Below are positions 31,801 through 40,502 of a DNA stretch of 41,496 bases, piece after piece. A program made the position numbers and the translations under genes. Location of the stretch: assembly GCA_943704415.1 (NCBI GenBank), contig CALSCO010001406.1:1-41496 (forward strand), written 5' to 3'. The notes beneath the pieces are model-generated. The model saw only the letters and a program-made list of their open reading frames with translations. It ran no database searches and was not told the origin of the DNA. Positions within the stretch are counted from its first letter, which is position 1. Each line of letters begins with the position of its first letter. Source of the stretch: Parvularia atlantis (Eukaryota; Opisthokonta; Rotosphaerida).

Positions 31801-32040
31801 CGACGCCCTCGCCCAGGTTGACGATCTGCGCGGCGCCGCGTCAGTCGTCCGCTGCCGTCCGTCGCGCCGCGCACCGCCGCCGTCTTCGCGTCGAGCCCCG
31901 CGATCGGCGTGTAGAGCAACTGGTCGATGTCTGCGGCGCGCGTGAGCTGCTGCTGAAGGACGCGGAGAGCGCGGCGCACCGTCGAGGACAATGCCGGCGG
32001 CGTCGATGCCGGCCTCCTTGAGCATCGCCTCCATCGCCAT
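25894..32040 (-). CDS. Unconventional myosin heavy chain with SAH and repeated proline-rich tail
   Basis: Start ATG 32040 ([18 protein letters not shown]), stop TGA 25894-25896; about 1,400 residues in more than 30 exons. Motor: [34 protein letters not shown]-loop GESGAGKTE (split by an intron), switch I NNNSSRFGKF, switch [13 protein letters not shown], actin-binding [37 protein letters not shown] and [11 protein letters not shown]. No clear IQ motif follows. The chain passes straight into a Glu/Lys/Arg-rich single-helix-like region ([20 protein letters not shown]), then a poly-Pro segment. The tail has two copies of a module: [20 protein letters not shown]...[14 protein letters not shown] (about 27970-27600) and [20 protein letters not shown]...[14 protein letters not shown] (about 26920-26590). 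Between them is a Pro-Gly-Ala-Tyr repeat. It ends with [16 protein letters not shown] and [12 protein letters not shown]. Class not assigned. Confidence 0.88.
27040..27260 (-). repeat. Pro/Gly-rich tandem repeat in the myosin tail (PPGA(M/Y)PPG units)
   Basis: Repeated 12-18-bp units such as GGCATCGCGCCCGGC on the plus strand encode [11 protein letters not shown] and GAYPPG on the myosin strand. It is an in-frame, proline-rich spacer between the two tail modules. Similar PPGxY segments occur in many unrelated proteins. Confidence 0.8.
29704..29728. repeat. (CG)n dinucleotide run in a myosin intron
   Basis: About 24 bases of alternating C and G lie inside an intron of the myosin gene, just upstream of the exon coding [12 protein letters not shown]. 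Alternating CG can adopt Z-DNA. No function is implied. Confidence 0.7.
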
Positions 32041-32455
32041 CGTGGCGGGGGCCTGCGGGCACCGGCGCGCGTCGGCGCGTGAGCGCAGCAGCAGGCGGAC
32101 GCGAACGAGGCGCAAGTTAAGTAGAACGGGGCTGTCACACTTCTCACCATGCGCCGCGATTGGCGCGATCAGTTGCCATGGGTGCTGCCTGCTGACCACA
32201 TTTGGCGAGTGTGTGGCCAGGCTCGGTGACGGGCGATGCGCGTGACTCGGCGGCCCACGTGCCACTCGCTTCCCCCGTGACCCTTCCGTCCTTCTCGCTG
32301 CTTCGCGCTGCTTCGCGGCCCGCCTCGTGGCCCGTGCCTCGTCTGCTGACAAGCGGCGTGCGCTCTGGCTCTCCCCGCTCATTTTTTCGCCCTTCGTCGC
32401 GGTCGCGCTGCTGACGGCACGTGGGCACCCGCAGCAGCAGCATCCCGCTTTCGTC
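32041..32455. promoter_or_regulatory. Divergent myosin / fatty acyl-CoA reductase promoter region
   Basis: A stretch of 415 bp between the two start codons has no supported coding region. It holds a reversed CCAAT box (CGATTGGCG, ATTGG at 32159-32163). Open frames here are short or have atypical composition. Both 5' UTRs presumably lie in it. Confidence 0.4.
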
Positions 32456-34745
32456 ATGGCATCGCCGCCCCACACGACAACAGAGCGCCCCACCGTCGCG
32501 CAGTTCTTCGCCGGCCGCTCGGTGCTCATCACCGGCGCCACGGGCTTCGTCGGCAAGGTGCGCGCCGTGCGGGATCCCGCCTCCCGTGCCGCGCTCACAA
32601 CAAGGAAAAAAAAAAAGGCCCTCGTCGAGAAGCTGCTGCGCGCCAGCCCCGACGTGGCGCGCGTCTACATGATCGTCCGCCCCAAGAAGGGCGTGCCGCC
32701 GGCCGAGCGCGTGAAGGAGATCACCGGCTGCGACGTGCGTGGCCCCCCGTTCGCCGTCGCCATCCTGGTTGCGCTCACGTTGCGCGTGATGCCGCAGCTG
32801 TTTGAGCCGCTGCTAAAGGCCAAGCCCGGCGTCACCGACAAGCTCGTCGTCGTGCCCGGCGACCTCGTGCTGCCCGGCCTCGGCCTCGCGTCGTCCGACA
32901 TGGACGAGATCCGCCAGAGCGTGACGGTCATTCTGCACTGCGCCGCGACGGTCAACTTCAACGAGAAGCTCAAGCTGGCGCTGCAGCTCAACGTGCTGTC
33001 AGTGCAGCAGCTGCTCGCCTTCGCGCGCACCTTCACGTCTCTCGCCGCCTTTGTGCACGTCTCAACGGCCTTCTCCAACTGCGACAAGCTGTGCATCCGC
33101 GAGAAGGTGCGCTCGCCCTAGTCTGCTCCCGCGCGCGCTCACGCTGCTTACGGCCCCGCTCGCGCGCCGCATCCAGATCTACCCGACCACCGTCGACCCC
33201 AAGGCGCTCATGGCCGCCGTCTTCTCGATGGACGACGACACGGCCGTCAACATCACGCCCAAGGTGCGCGCGACGTTCTTCGCTCTTCGTGCTTCCCCAC
33301 TCACCCGGCATCGCGCGCAGCTCGTTGGGAAACGGCCCAACACGTACACGTTCACCAAGAGCCTGGCCGAGGACATCGTGCGCCAGGACGGCCAGGGTGC
33401 GCGCTTCGCCAGCCCCGCTTCGCGTTTATGCCACGACGCTGACGACACGCGCGACGCAAAGGCCTGCCCATCGCGATCATGCGCCCCTCGATCATCGGCG
33501 CGGCCTACAAGGGCCCCATCCCCGGGTGGCAGGACAACCTCAACGGGCCCGGCGGCATGTACATCGCGGCCGCGCACGGCATGCTGCGTTGCATGAAGGT
33601 GCGCGCCCGTGCCCGTGCCCGTGCCAGTGCCCGTGCCCTTGTCCGCTGCGCCCTGACACACACACGCAGGGCGACATGTTTGCCATCTCAGACATCGTCC
33701 CCGTCGACTTTTGCGCCAACATGATCCTCGCCATCGCCTGGAGCCTCGGCACGAGCGAGCCGGCGCCGCTGGGCACGCCGCCGACGGTGTACCACTGCAC
33801 GTCGGGCGCGGGCAACCCGATCACGTGGGGCAAGCAGTTTGAGATGGCCTTCCGCGGCCTCGACCGCAACCCTGTGCCGCACGAGGAGCGCGCGCCAATC
33901 TTCCCGGTGCGCCTCTCGCCGCCGCCGCCCGCCCGTCGATCCGTCCGCTTTTCGCTGACCTGCGGGTGCAGGCCTCGTTCACGTTCCACATGAACCCGCG
34001 CGCGCTCGCGTTCTGGGACTTTGTCTACCACCGCCTGCCTGCGTTCGGCATCGACACGGCGCTCGTCCTCAGCGGCCAGAAGGCCGTGATGAGCAAGTGC
34101 GTTTGTTGTTCACTCGCTTTCTGCCGGCTGCTGACGTTCTCGCGCCCCGCGCGCTCGCCAGGCTCGGCCAGCGCTTGCGCTCGTCGATCGTCGCGTACGA
34201 GTTTTTCACGAGCCACAGCTGGTGGTGGGAGTTCAACAACGGCACCTACCTGCTCGAGGGTGCGCGCCGCGCTCGCGCACGCCGCCGGCCCGCAGCTGAA
34301 GGCCACGCGCACGCGCGCGCAGACATGGCGCCGGAGGACGCCAAGGAGTTCTCGTTTGACATGTCGAGCATCCAGTGGGAGCCGTACCTCGAGAGCTACT
34401 GGGTCGGCACGTGGAAGTTCCTCAAGCGTGACACGCCCGACAAGGTGCGGCGTCGCACTGCCCGCTGCCGCACGCGCTGGCCGTTCACCCGCGTCGCGCC
34501 GCACGCCGCAGATCGCCAAGCAGAAGCGCATGATGAGCCTGATCAAGGTTGCCATGGTCGCCGTCGCCGTCGCCGTGCTCGCGATCGTGGTGCGTTTGCC
34601 CCTGCCCAGCCGTCCCCCGCTATGCGTGGCTGACCGAGCCGTGCGCGTACGTCAGGTCGGCCTCGTGCTCCTGCTCATCAACGTGACCTCGTCCGACGCC
34701 GTCACCGGCAGCAACAGTCCGCTGACCATTTCGGGGAGCTCGTGA
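32456..34745 (+). CDS. Alcohol-forming fatty acyl-CoA reductase
   Basis: Start ATG 32456 (MASPPHTTTERPTVAQFFAG), stop TGA 34743-34745; about 540 residues over about a dozen exons, usual for this family. The Rossmann NAD(P)H motif is VLITGATGFVGK. Also present are VYMIVRPKKG, VVPGDLVLPGLGL, VTVILHCAATVNF, FVHVSTAFSNCD, the catalytic YTFTKSLAE (YxxxK), IAIMRPSIIGAAYKGPIPGW and ISDIVPVDFCANMIL. The C-terminal FAR domain follows (TFHMNPRALAFWDFVYHRLP) and then one or two hydrophobic segments (IKVAMVAVAVAVLAIV; VGLVLLLINV), placing it on the ER or peroxisome membrane. It reduces long-chain acyl-CoA to fatty alcohol for ether lipids or wax esters. The first intron ends in an A-run followed by G, an odd acceptor. 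Confidence 0.93.
33604..33642 (+). repeat. (GCCCGT)n tandem repeat in a FAR intron
   Basis: About six hexamers of GCCCGT, with one altered unit, fill the intron that follows the exon ending MLRCMK. It ends at CACACGCAG. Without splicing it would code an Arg/Ala insert that has no place in the family. Confidence 0.75.
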
Positions 34746-34895
34746 GGCGCCGTATATGCTGCTGGCCGCGTGTCTGTGCAATTTCATCATTTGGTCCCCT
34801 TCTGCCTTGGAACTCTCGTCCCCGTCCCGTTCCCCCTCCCCTTGCCCGCCTGTGAGCGTGGCGCCGGTGTCCCGCCCGGGCTTGCGGCTATCGTA

Positions 34896-34923
34896 AATAA
34901 AGTCTGCACTCTCAGCATTTATT
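34896..34923. terminator. Convergent polyadenylation signals of the FAR and SCAMP genes
   Basis: AATAAA lies at 34896-34901 on the plus strand, 151 nt after the reductase stop. TTTATT at 34918-34923 is AATAAA on the minus strand, 19 nt after the SCAMP stop. They face each other across 16 nt, so the two mRNAs should overlap tail-to-tail. Most other gene ends in the window lack an AATAAA. Confidence 0.6.
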
Positions 34924-34941
34924 GTGCTTGGCGCAAAGGAC

Positions 34942-36369
34942 TCACACCTCGTCCACCTGGCGCTGGTACAGGCCCGCGTTCTGGCTCTGCACGTACGACG
35001 TCGCGGCGGTCGTTGCCACGCCCACGGCGGCCTGCTGCACCGCGGGGTTCTGCGCTGCCGAGGAGAACGCCTGCAGCGCGCGCGCACCATCAGCGGTCAC
35101 AGCGCTACAGGCAGAGGGCAGCCGCGCACCTGGTTGCGCGCCTCCTGCAGCGTGTGGCCGCGCATGTTGTAGTTGCGGCGCACGGTGAAGAAGAGCCACG
35201 CAAACGTGCCCAGGTTGATGGCCCAGAGCACCAGCCCGACGAGCAGCACCGCGCCCTCGCCCTTGTGCGAGCCGCTCTCGTAGCCGAAGATAAAGATCGT
35301 GTTGATGAACCCGGCGCTGCCAGAGTCCTGGATGCCCACGACGATGTAGGCCATCCAGAGGATGTGCCAAAACCCAAAGAAGAAGAAGATGGTGTAGTAG
35401 CTGCACGCAAGCGCATGCGCACGTCAGGCACGGCGGATATGCACGGGGCGACGCACAAGGACGAGTCACGCGAGAAGGCGTTGTACACGGGCTTGTAGAC
35501 GAGGAAGAACGAGAGCGGGATGTTGATGACGACGTACCTGCGCGCCGGCTCAGCCACGCGCTCACAGCGAGGCAGGCGCACACAGCAGCGCACATGATGC
35601 TGTAGCCAAAGTCCTTGCCCGAGTAGCCCGCGATGAGCACGCTCATGCACCCGGCCAAGTTGACGATGTAGCACACGACGTTGAGCAGCCAGCTGTAGTA
35701 GAGCGTGAGCACGGTGCGCTGGTCCTGCGCGCCGCTGTCAGCGCCGATCGCCGACGCCGTCCGCCGGCCAGCGCGACGCACCGCCTTTGGGATCTCGTCC
35801 TTGATCGAGTGGTACAGGATCGGGTAGCACGGCGGCCAGTTCTTGACCTTGAGCGCGCCGGTGGGCGGTTGCTGTTGCTGCTGCTGCTGTTGCCACGGCG
35901 ACGTCACACACGACACATGCGACACGCCACGTTGCCACGCGCACCTGGTCGTAACCAGGCGGCGGGTTCTGCGCGGCCGCGAGCGCTTGCCTGTGCGCGC
36001 CACGTGAGCGCCGCGTGGGCCTCGTTCGACGGCGCGCACCGCTGCCGCTCCTGCTCCTCCTCGCGCAGCATCGCCTCGGCCTTCTGCCGCGCTACTGCGA
36101 GCTGCTCCGCCTCGGACATGCCGGGCGCCTGCTGCTGCTGCTGCTTCCAGGGCTGCAACTGCGGTTGGGGGTGCTCCCACCTGCCACGCTCGCGTGCGCA
36201 CCTTGTCGTCGTACGCCGGCGCGGCCGGCGGCGCGTACGTGTAGCCGAAGGTGGCGTCGGCCGCACCGCCCGTGTCGCTCAGCGCGCGCGTCACGGCCGC
36301 GTCGGCGAAGGGGTTGGCGTAGGTGCCCGCGACGTCGTCGTCGTCGTCGTCGGCGAACGGGTTCGCCAT
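34942..36369 (-). CDS. Secretory carrier-associated membrane protein (SCAMP)
   Basis: Start ATG 36369 (MANPFADDDDDDVAGTYANP), stop TGA 34942-34944; about 340 residues, normal for SCAMPs. Two NPF motifs at the N-terminus are the EH-domain-binding type. A coiled segment (SEAEQLAVARQKAEAMLREE), a polyQ run, then NWPPCYPILYHSIKDEIPKA, the conserved amphipathic segment before the membrane core, follow. Four membrane spans come next: LTLYYSWLLNVVCYIVNLAG; the SVLIAGYSGKDFGYSIMCAA to INIPLSFFLVYKPVYNAF region; FFFFGFWHILWMAYIVV; and VLLVGLVLWAINLGTFAWLF. The tail has QNPAVQQAAVGVATTAATSY. SCAMPs act in post-Golgi and endosomal recycling. Head-to-head with the Ala/Glu/Lys repeat gene. Confidence 0.95.
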   Translation of the reverse strand: MANPFADDDDDDVAGTYANPFADAAVTRALSDTGGAADATFGYTYAPPAAPAYDDKVRTRAWQVGAPPTAVAALEAAAAAGARHVRGGAARSSAAEGRGDAARGGAGAAAVRAVERGPRGAHVARTGKRSRPRRTRRLVTTRCAWQRGVSHVSCVTSPWQQQQQQQQPPTGALKVKNWPPCYPILYHSIKDEIPKAVRRAGRRTASAIGADSGAQDQRTVLTLYYSWLLNVVCYIVNLAGCMSVLIAGYSGKDFGYSIMCAAVCACLAVSAWLSRRAGTSSSTSRSRSSSSTSPCTTPSRVTRPCASPRAYPPCLTCACACVQLLHHLLLLWVLAHPLDGLHRRGHPGLWQRRVHQHDLYLRLRERLAQGRGRGAARRAGALGHQPGHVCVALLHRAPQLQHARPHAAGGAQPGARLPSACSAVTADGARALQAFSSAAQNPAVQQAAVGVATTAATSYVQSQNAGLYQRQVDEV

Positions 36370-36440
36370 CTGCCTGTCTCGATCTGAAAAACAGACGTGG
36401 CGTTTCGCCTCACTGGCACGCGCAACAGCCGTGGCCGCGG

Positions 36441-36487
36441 ATTGGCTGACGTAGACAGCGCTGATTGGCTGTAGTCGTGCGACCAAT
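36441..36487. promoter_or_regulatory. Cluster of three CCAAT boxes in the SCAMP / repeat-protein bidirectional promoter
   Basis: ATTGG at 36441-36445 and 36464-36468 (CCAAT on minus) and CCAAT at 36483-36487 lie within 47 bp, roughly two helical turns apart. The first is followed directly by CTGACGTA, a CRE-like half site. The region is 201 bp between two divergent start codons. Multiple regularly spaced CCAAT boxes are typical of NF-Y-driven promoters. Confidence 0.55.
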
Positions 36488-36570
36488 CGGAACGTGCTAT
36501 TTCCGCTTCTCATTCGACTCGACGCCGCCGTCAGCCGCCCGCCGCCGCGCGCGCCACACCGGACCGAGAG

Positions 36571-37767
36571 ATGAGCAGCGCGGCCGTGCGCGTGCAGCGC
36601 ATGCACCTGACGCTGCTGCTGGCCGTGGGCGTGCTCGTGCTCGTGGGCATGACGACGTACCAGGCACGTGGCGCCGTCTCTCTTCCTTCCCCGTACGCTG
36701 AGCCGCACGCGCCGCAGCTGCGCAGCCCGAAGCGCTCGTACGACGTGCGGCTGCAGATCGACCTCGGCGAGTTCAAGGAGGCCGCCGCGCCGGCCTTCGA
36801 GGAGGTGCCCGGTGCGGGATCCCGCGCTCGTCCTCTGGCGCCACGCGGGCAACTCATGCCGACGCCGCCCAGACGGCGACGAGGACATCTACGACGGGCT
36901 GGCGGCGTACTACTACGGCGACGAGTACGACGGCGACGACTACTACTCACAGCTGGAGACGCCGCCGGAGGGGTACGAGGCGGTAGACGGCGACGACTAC
37001 ATCCGCGACGACGGCGATGACTTTTACGCCGACGATCCGGACCGTGCGCCGCCCCTCGCAGCGAACCCTATCGATCCGCTCGCTGATCGGCGTCGCGCGC
37101 AGTTGTCGACGACGTCGTCGATCCGGACGAGCTCGGGCTGGACCTGTGGGGCGACGGCGAGGGCGAGAAGGCCGCGCAGGCCGCGCTCGAGCAGGAGCAG
37201 CGCAAGGCGGAGGAGGCGGCCAGGGCGCAGGCGGAGGCAGAGCTGGAGGAGGCCAAGCGGCAAAAGGCGGCACAGGTGGCGGCCGCGGCGGAGCTGGCCA
37301 AGAAGAAGGCCGAGGAAGCCAAGGCGGCGGAGGCGAAGGCTGCTGCCGAGGCGGCGGAGGCGAAGGCTGCTGTCGAGGCGGCGGAGGCGAAGGCCGCTGC
37401 TGAGGCGGCGGAGGCGAAGGCCGCTGCTGAGGCGGCGGAGGCGAAGGCTGCTGCCAAGGCGGCGGAGGCGAAGGCCGCTGCTGAGGCGGCGGAGGCGAAG
37501 GCCGCTGCTGAGGCTGTCGAGGCCGCTGCGAAGAAGAAGGCCGAGCAGGACGCGGCCGCGGCCGTCGAGCAGGAGAGGAAACAAGCCGCCGACAAGGCCA
37601 AGCCCGCTGCCGCCGCCGATGACAAGCCCGCTGCCGCCGATGACAAGCCCGCCGCCAGGGACGACGACGAGGCGTCCAAAGAGCTGCCCGAGCCCGATTC
37701 CGCTGAAACCAAGGCTGACGCGGGCGAGACCAAGGCTGACGGAGGCGAGACCAAGGCCGCCAGGTGA
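36571..37767 (+). CDS. Single-pass membrane protein with Ala/Glu/Lys repeat helix (TolA-like composition)
   Basis: Exons 36571-36811, 36873-37043 and 37103-37767 add up to 1,077 nt, 358 residues. A short basic N-terminus precedes one hydrophobic segment (LTLLLAVGVLVLVGM), with no cleavage site, so a signal-anchor is likely. An acidic, Tyr/Asp/Gly-rich part follows (DIYDGLAAYYYGDEYDGDDY). Then comes a long uninterrupted helix rich in Ala, Glu and Lys, with near-identical units AAEAKAAAEAAEAK encoded by 42-bp and 21-bp DNA repeats (about 37310-37520). The tail is a Lys/Asp/Ala-rich disordered segment ending GGETKAAR. I recognise no domain. The helix could be a stable single alpha helix or a coiled coil and resembles TolA only in composition. 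It could span a lumenal or periplasm-like gap; function unknown. Confidence 0.75.
37310..37520 (+). repeat. Tandem 21/42-bp repeats encoding AEAKAAAEA units
   Basis: Units of GCGGAGGCGAAGGC(C/T)GCTGC(T/C)GAG recur about eight times with few substitutions, in frame. The low divergence between units suggests ongoing slippage. Confidence 0.85.
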
Positions 37768-37833
37768 AGTGTTCGCGCTGCGCTGTGTTATCCTTGTTTT
37801 GCTCGCTTGATCAGACAAAAAAAAAAGGCATCA

Positions 37834-39177
37834 TCACTTGGCGCCCTGCGGCCCCGCGCCGCCGCTTGCGGACGCCGCGCTCGCCGATGCCGCGCTCGCC
37901 GATGCCGCGCTCGCCGATGCCGCTGCAGCCGCCGCAGCCGCCGCGTGCGCCGACTCGGCCGCGCCCTCGCCGCCCTGCGCCGCCGCCGCACCCAGTACCT
38001 GCATGTACTGCTGCTGCGCCTGCTGCTGCTGGTAGAACTGCATCTGCATGCGCTGGTACTGTGCGCACGAACGTGTCAGCAAGCGTGCAACGGCTGCACC
38101 CGCCCGGCCGCACCATCGACATCATCGCCTCGGGCGTGACGTTCTGCGGCCAACACGAGAGGGTCAGCGCAGCGAGCGAGCGCGAGCAGGGACGCACCGG
38201 GTCCATCAGGCCCACGGCCGCCGGTGCTCCAACCGCGGGCGCGCCGGCAGTGGTGACGGGCACGTACTGCAGCCCCTGGTGTTGACGCAGGGCTTGCAGC
38301 TGCTGCTGGTACTGTGCGCACGCGAACGGTTTCAGCAGCCCGAGATGCGCAACGGCACACACACCTGCTGCAGCTGCTGCTGGTAGATGAGCTGCTGTTC
38401 AGCGGGCGAGCGCCCAGCCTGCGCGCGCGGACGGGTGAGCACAGCAAATCTCTCCCCTTGTCGGCTGGCTACGCACGTATTGGCTCAGGCCCTGCATCTC
38501 CATCTGGTAGTAGTACTGCTGCATCTCGGGCGAGGCCATCTGCGCCTGACGGTCAGCGGTCCGCGGCTGAGCACACGCGCGCGGCCTGTGCGACCGCGCA
38601 CCAGGTCCATCTTCTTCGACGACTTGGTGATGTCGTCGCGCGGGACGATGTCGATCAGGAAGTCAAAGATGTCGGTCTTCGTGATGGCCATGGCGACGTC
38701 GTTGCGCTGCGCGTTTGCACCGGTCAGCGCCACAAGTCACACAGCGCACCCACAAAACCTGCAGCGTGCGTCGCTTGTTCTCCTCCGTGTGGATCCACGC
38801 GCGCAGCGTCAGCTCGTGCACAAAGATCTCGCACGCCTTGGCAAACAGCACGGGCGCCTGTGCACGTGCGCAGCAGACGGTCAGCGCGCCGCGTGCGATC
38901 AAAAGGGGGGCATCGGCACCTCGGCGCTGATCATCTGGCGCGCCGCGTCGCATCAGCCCATCAGACGAGGACAGAGTCAAGCGCACCATCGGCTTGACGT
39001 CGTCGTCCGACTTCATGACCTTCTTGATGCGCGCGAGCGGCAGCTCCTGGTTCTTGAACTCGTCGGCGCGCTCGATCTTGAGCACTTGCTCGTGCCAGAA
39101 CTTGTTGAGGATCTGCTGCTGCTGCGGCGTCATGCCCTGCCCGAAGGTCTGCTGCTGCTGCTGTTGCTGCTGTGGCG

Positions 39178-39220
<43 letters not shown>

Positions 39221-39525
39221 GGCGACGAGCAGCGCGTGCTGCTGCTGCTGCTGCTGCAGCAGCGTCCCGGCCGCCTGCTGGTGGTGCAGCGCCTGCATAA
39301 ACGCCGGCATCGCCTGTTGCTGCTGCTGCTGCTGCTGTGTCGCCTGTGTCTGCGGCTGCGTCGCCTGGCTCGCCGCGCCGTCGCCGCCACCACTCGCCAC
39401 CACGTTCGTCACCGTCACGCCCATCGCCGCCACCGCGGCGCCGTCGCCGTGGCCATGGCCGTGGTGCTGCGAAGAGCGACGCGATTAAGGAGCCGGCGCG
39501 CCGTCGGCAACGGCCGCACCTCCAT
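37834..39525 (-). CDS. NFYC: CCAAT-binding factor subunit NF-YC (HAP5)
   Basis: Start ATG 39525; a 2-codon first exon (39520-39525) joins by a 53-nt intron to [17 protein letters not shown]. Stop TGA 37834-37836. A very Gln-rich N-terminus precedes [20 protein letters not shown] and the histone fold [81 protein letters not shown]. This is the NF-YC fold, including the LPLARIKK start and the AEAP(V/I)LFAKA segment. The C-terminal part is Gln-rich ([25 protein letters not shown]), ending in an Ala/Ser repeat coded by four 15-bp units at about 37872-37920. NF-YC pairs with NF-YB, and with NF-YA binds CCAAT boxes. Only 83 bp separate it from the deiodinase-like gene on the other strand. Confidence 0.95.
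37872..37923. repeat. 15-bp tandem repeat (GATGCCGCGCTCGCC) at the NF-YC C-terminus
   Basis: Three to four nearly perfect copies encode [11 protein letters not shown] on the minus strand, just before the stop of NF-YC. It is a coding minisatellite. Confidence 0.8.
39170..39345. repeat. Interrupted (CTG/CAG)n tracts encoding polyQ in NF-YC
   Basis: Several CTG runs, the longest at about 39180-39218, encode Gln tracts in the activation-type N-terminal part of NF-YC. Each is broken by codons such as TTG (CAA on the coding strand). Confidence 0.85.
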
Positions 39526-39608
39526 AGCTGTCGCCGCTCCGGTCGCACGAAACAGTCGTGGACGGGGAAGCGTGACAAAAACACGCGGTTCGTCACCGAT
39601 CTCCACCG

Positions 39609-40502
39609 ATGGGCCTCATCGCGACGGCCCTCGCGGCGCTCGATCCGGCGTCGTTCGCGGCCGGCGCGGTGCTGGCGGCGACGGCGGGGTGGATGCTCGT
39701 GCTGCTGGGTGTGTGGGATGTGCGCGCGAAGGAGGAGAAGCCGCGCAAGGTGTGGCGCGAGCACGGCGACGAGGACGACGGCGACGCGCCCGAGGCAGAC
39801 GGCAGCGGGCCGACGGGGCCAGCGGTCGACCCGAACGAGGCGCCGCACATCGCGCTCGTGCACCAGCGACTGGGCGAGGACGAGATGCGGGCGCGGGCGC
39901 GGGCGTTCTACGAGCAGATGAACAGGCGCCGCACCGTGCGCTTCTTCGCGCCCGACCCGGTGCCGCGCGAGGTCATCGACGACATCGTGCGCACGGCCGG
40001 CACGGCGCCGTCGGGCGCGCACACCGAGCCGTGGACGTTCGTCGTCGTGGCCGACGCGGCCGTCAAGCGCATGGTGCGCGAGCTGGTCGAGGAGGAGGAG
40101 CGGGTCAACTACGAGCAGCGGATGGGCGCGCAGTGGGTGCAGGACCTGTCGCCGCTGGGCACGACATGGCAGAAGCCGTACTTGGACACGGCGCCGTACC
40201 TCGTGCTCCTGTTCAAGCAGACGTACGGCGTTGACCCAACCACGGGCGCGCGCAAGGTGCACTACTACAACGAGATCTCGGCGTCGATCGCAGCGGGCCT
40301 GCTGATCGCGGCCGTGCACGTGGCCGGCCTGGTCACGCTCACGAGCACGCCGCTCAACGCGGGCGGCCCGCTGCGCCGTCTGCTCAACCGCCCCGAGAAC
40401 GAGAAGCTGCTCATGCTTCTGCCCGTGGGCTACCCGGCGCGCGACGCGACCGTGCCCAACCTCAAGCGCAAGCCGCTGGAGGAGATCGCCGTCTACGTGT
40501 GA
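39609..40502 (+). CDS. Iodotyrosine deiodinase-like flavoprotein (nitroreductase superfamily)
   Basis: A single uninterrupted exon of 297 codons; stop TGA 40500-40502. One N-terminal hydrophobic segment ([21 protein letters not shown]) is followed by an acidic linker. The catalytic domain matches animal IYD over its full length: [104 protein letters not shown] and PSGAHTEPW bind FMN. The active-site lid residues that hold the halotyrosine zwitterion in human IYD, a Glu, Tyr and Lys, are present as [12 protein letters not shown] and WQKPYL. The reaction expected is NADPH-dependent reductive dehalogenation of iodo-, bromo- or chlorotyrosine. It is the only long gene here without introns. Confidence 0.93.
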   Translation: MGLIATALAALDPASFAAGAVLAATAGWMLVLLGVWDVRAKEEKPRKVWREHGDEDDGDAPEADGSGPTGPAVDPNEAPHIALVHQRLGEDEMRARARAFYEQMNRRRTVRFFAPDPVPREVIDDIVRTAGTAPSGAHTEPWTFVVVADAAVKRMVRELVEEEERVNYEQRMGAQWVQDLSPLGTTWQKPYLDTAPYLVLLFKQTYGVDPTTGARKVHYYNEISASIAAGLLIAAVHVAGLVTLTSTPLNAGGPLRRLLNRPENEKLLMLLPVGYPARDATVPNLKRKPLEEIAVYV

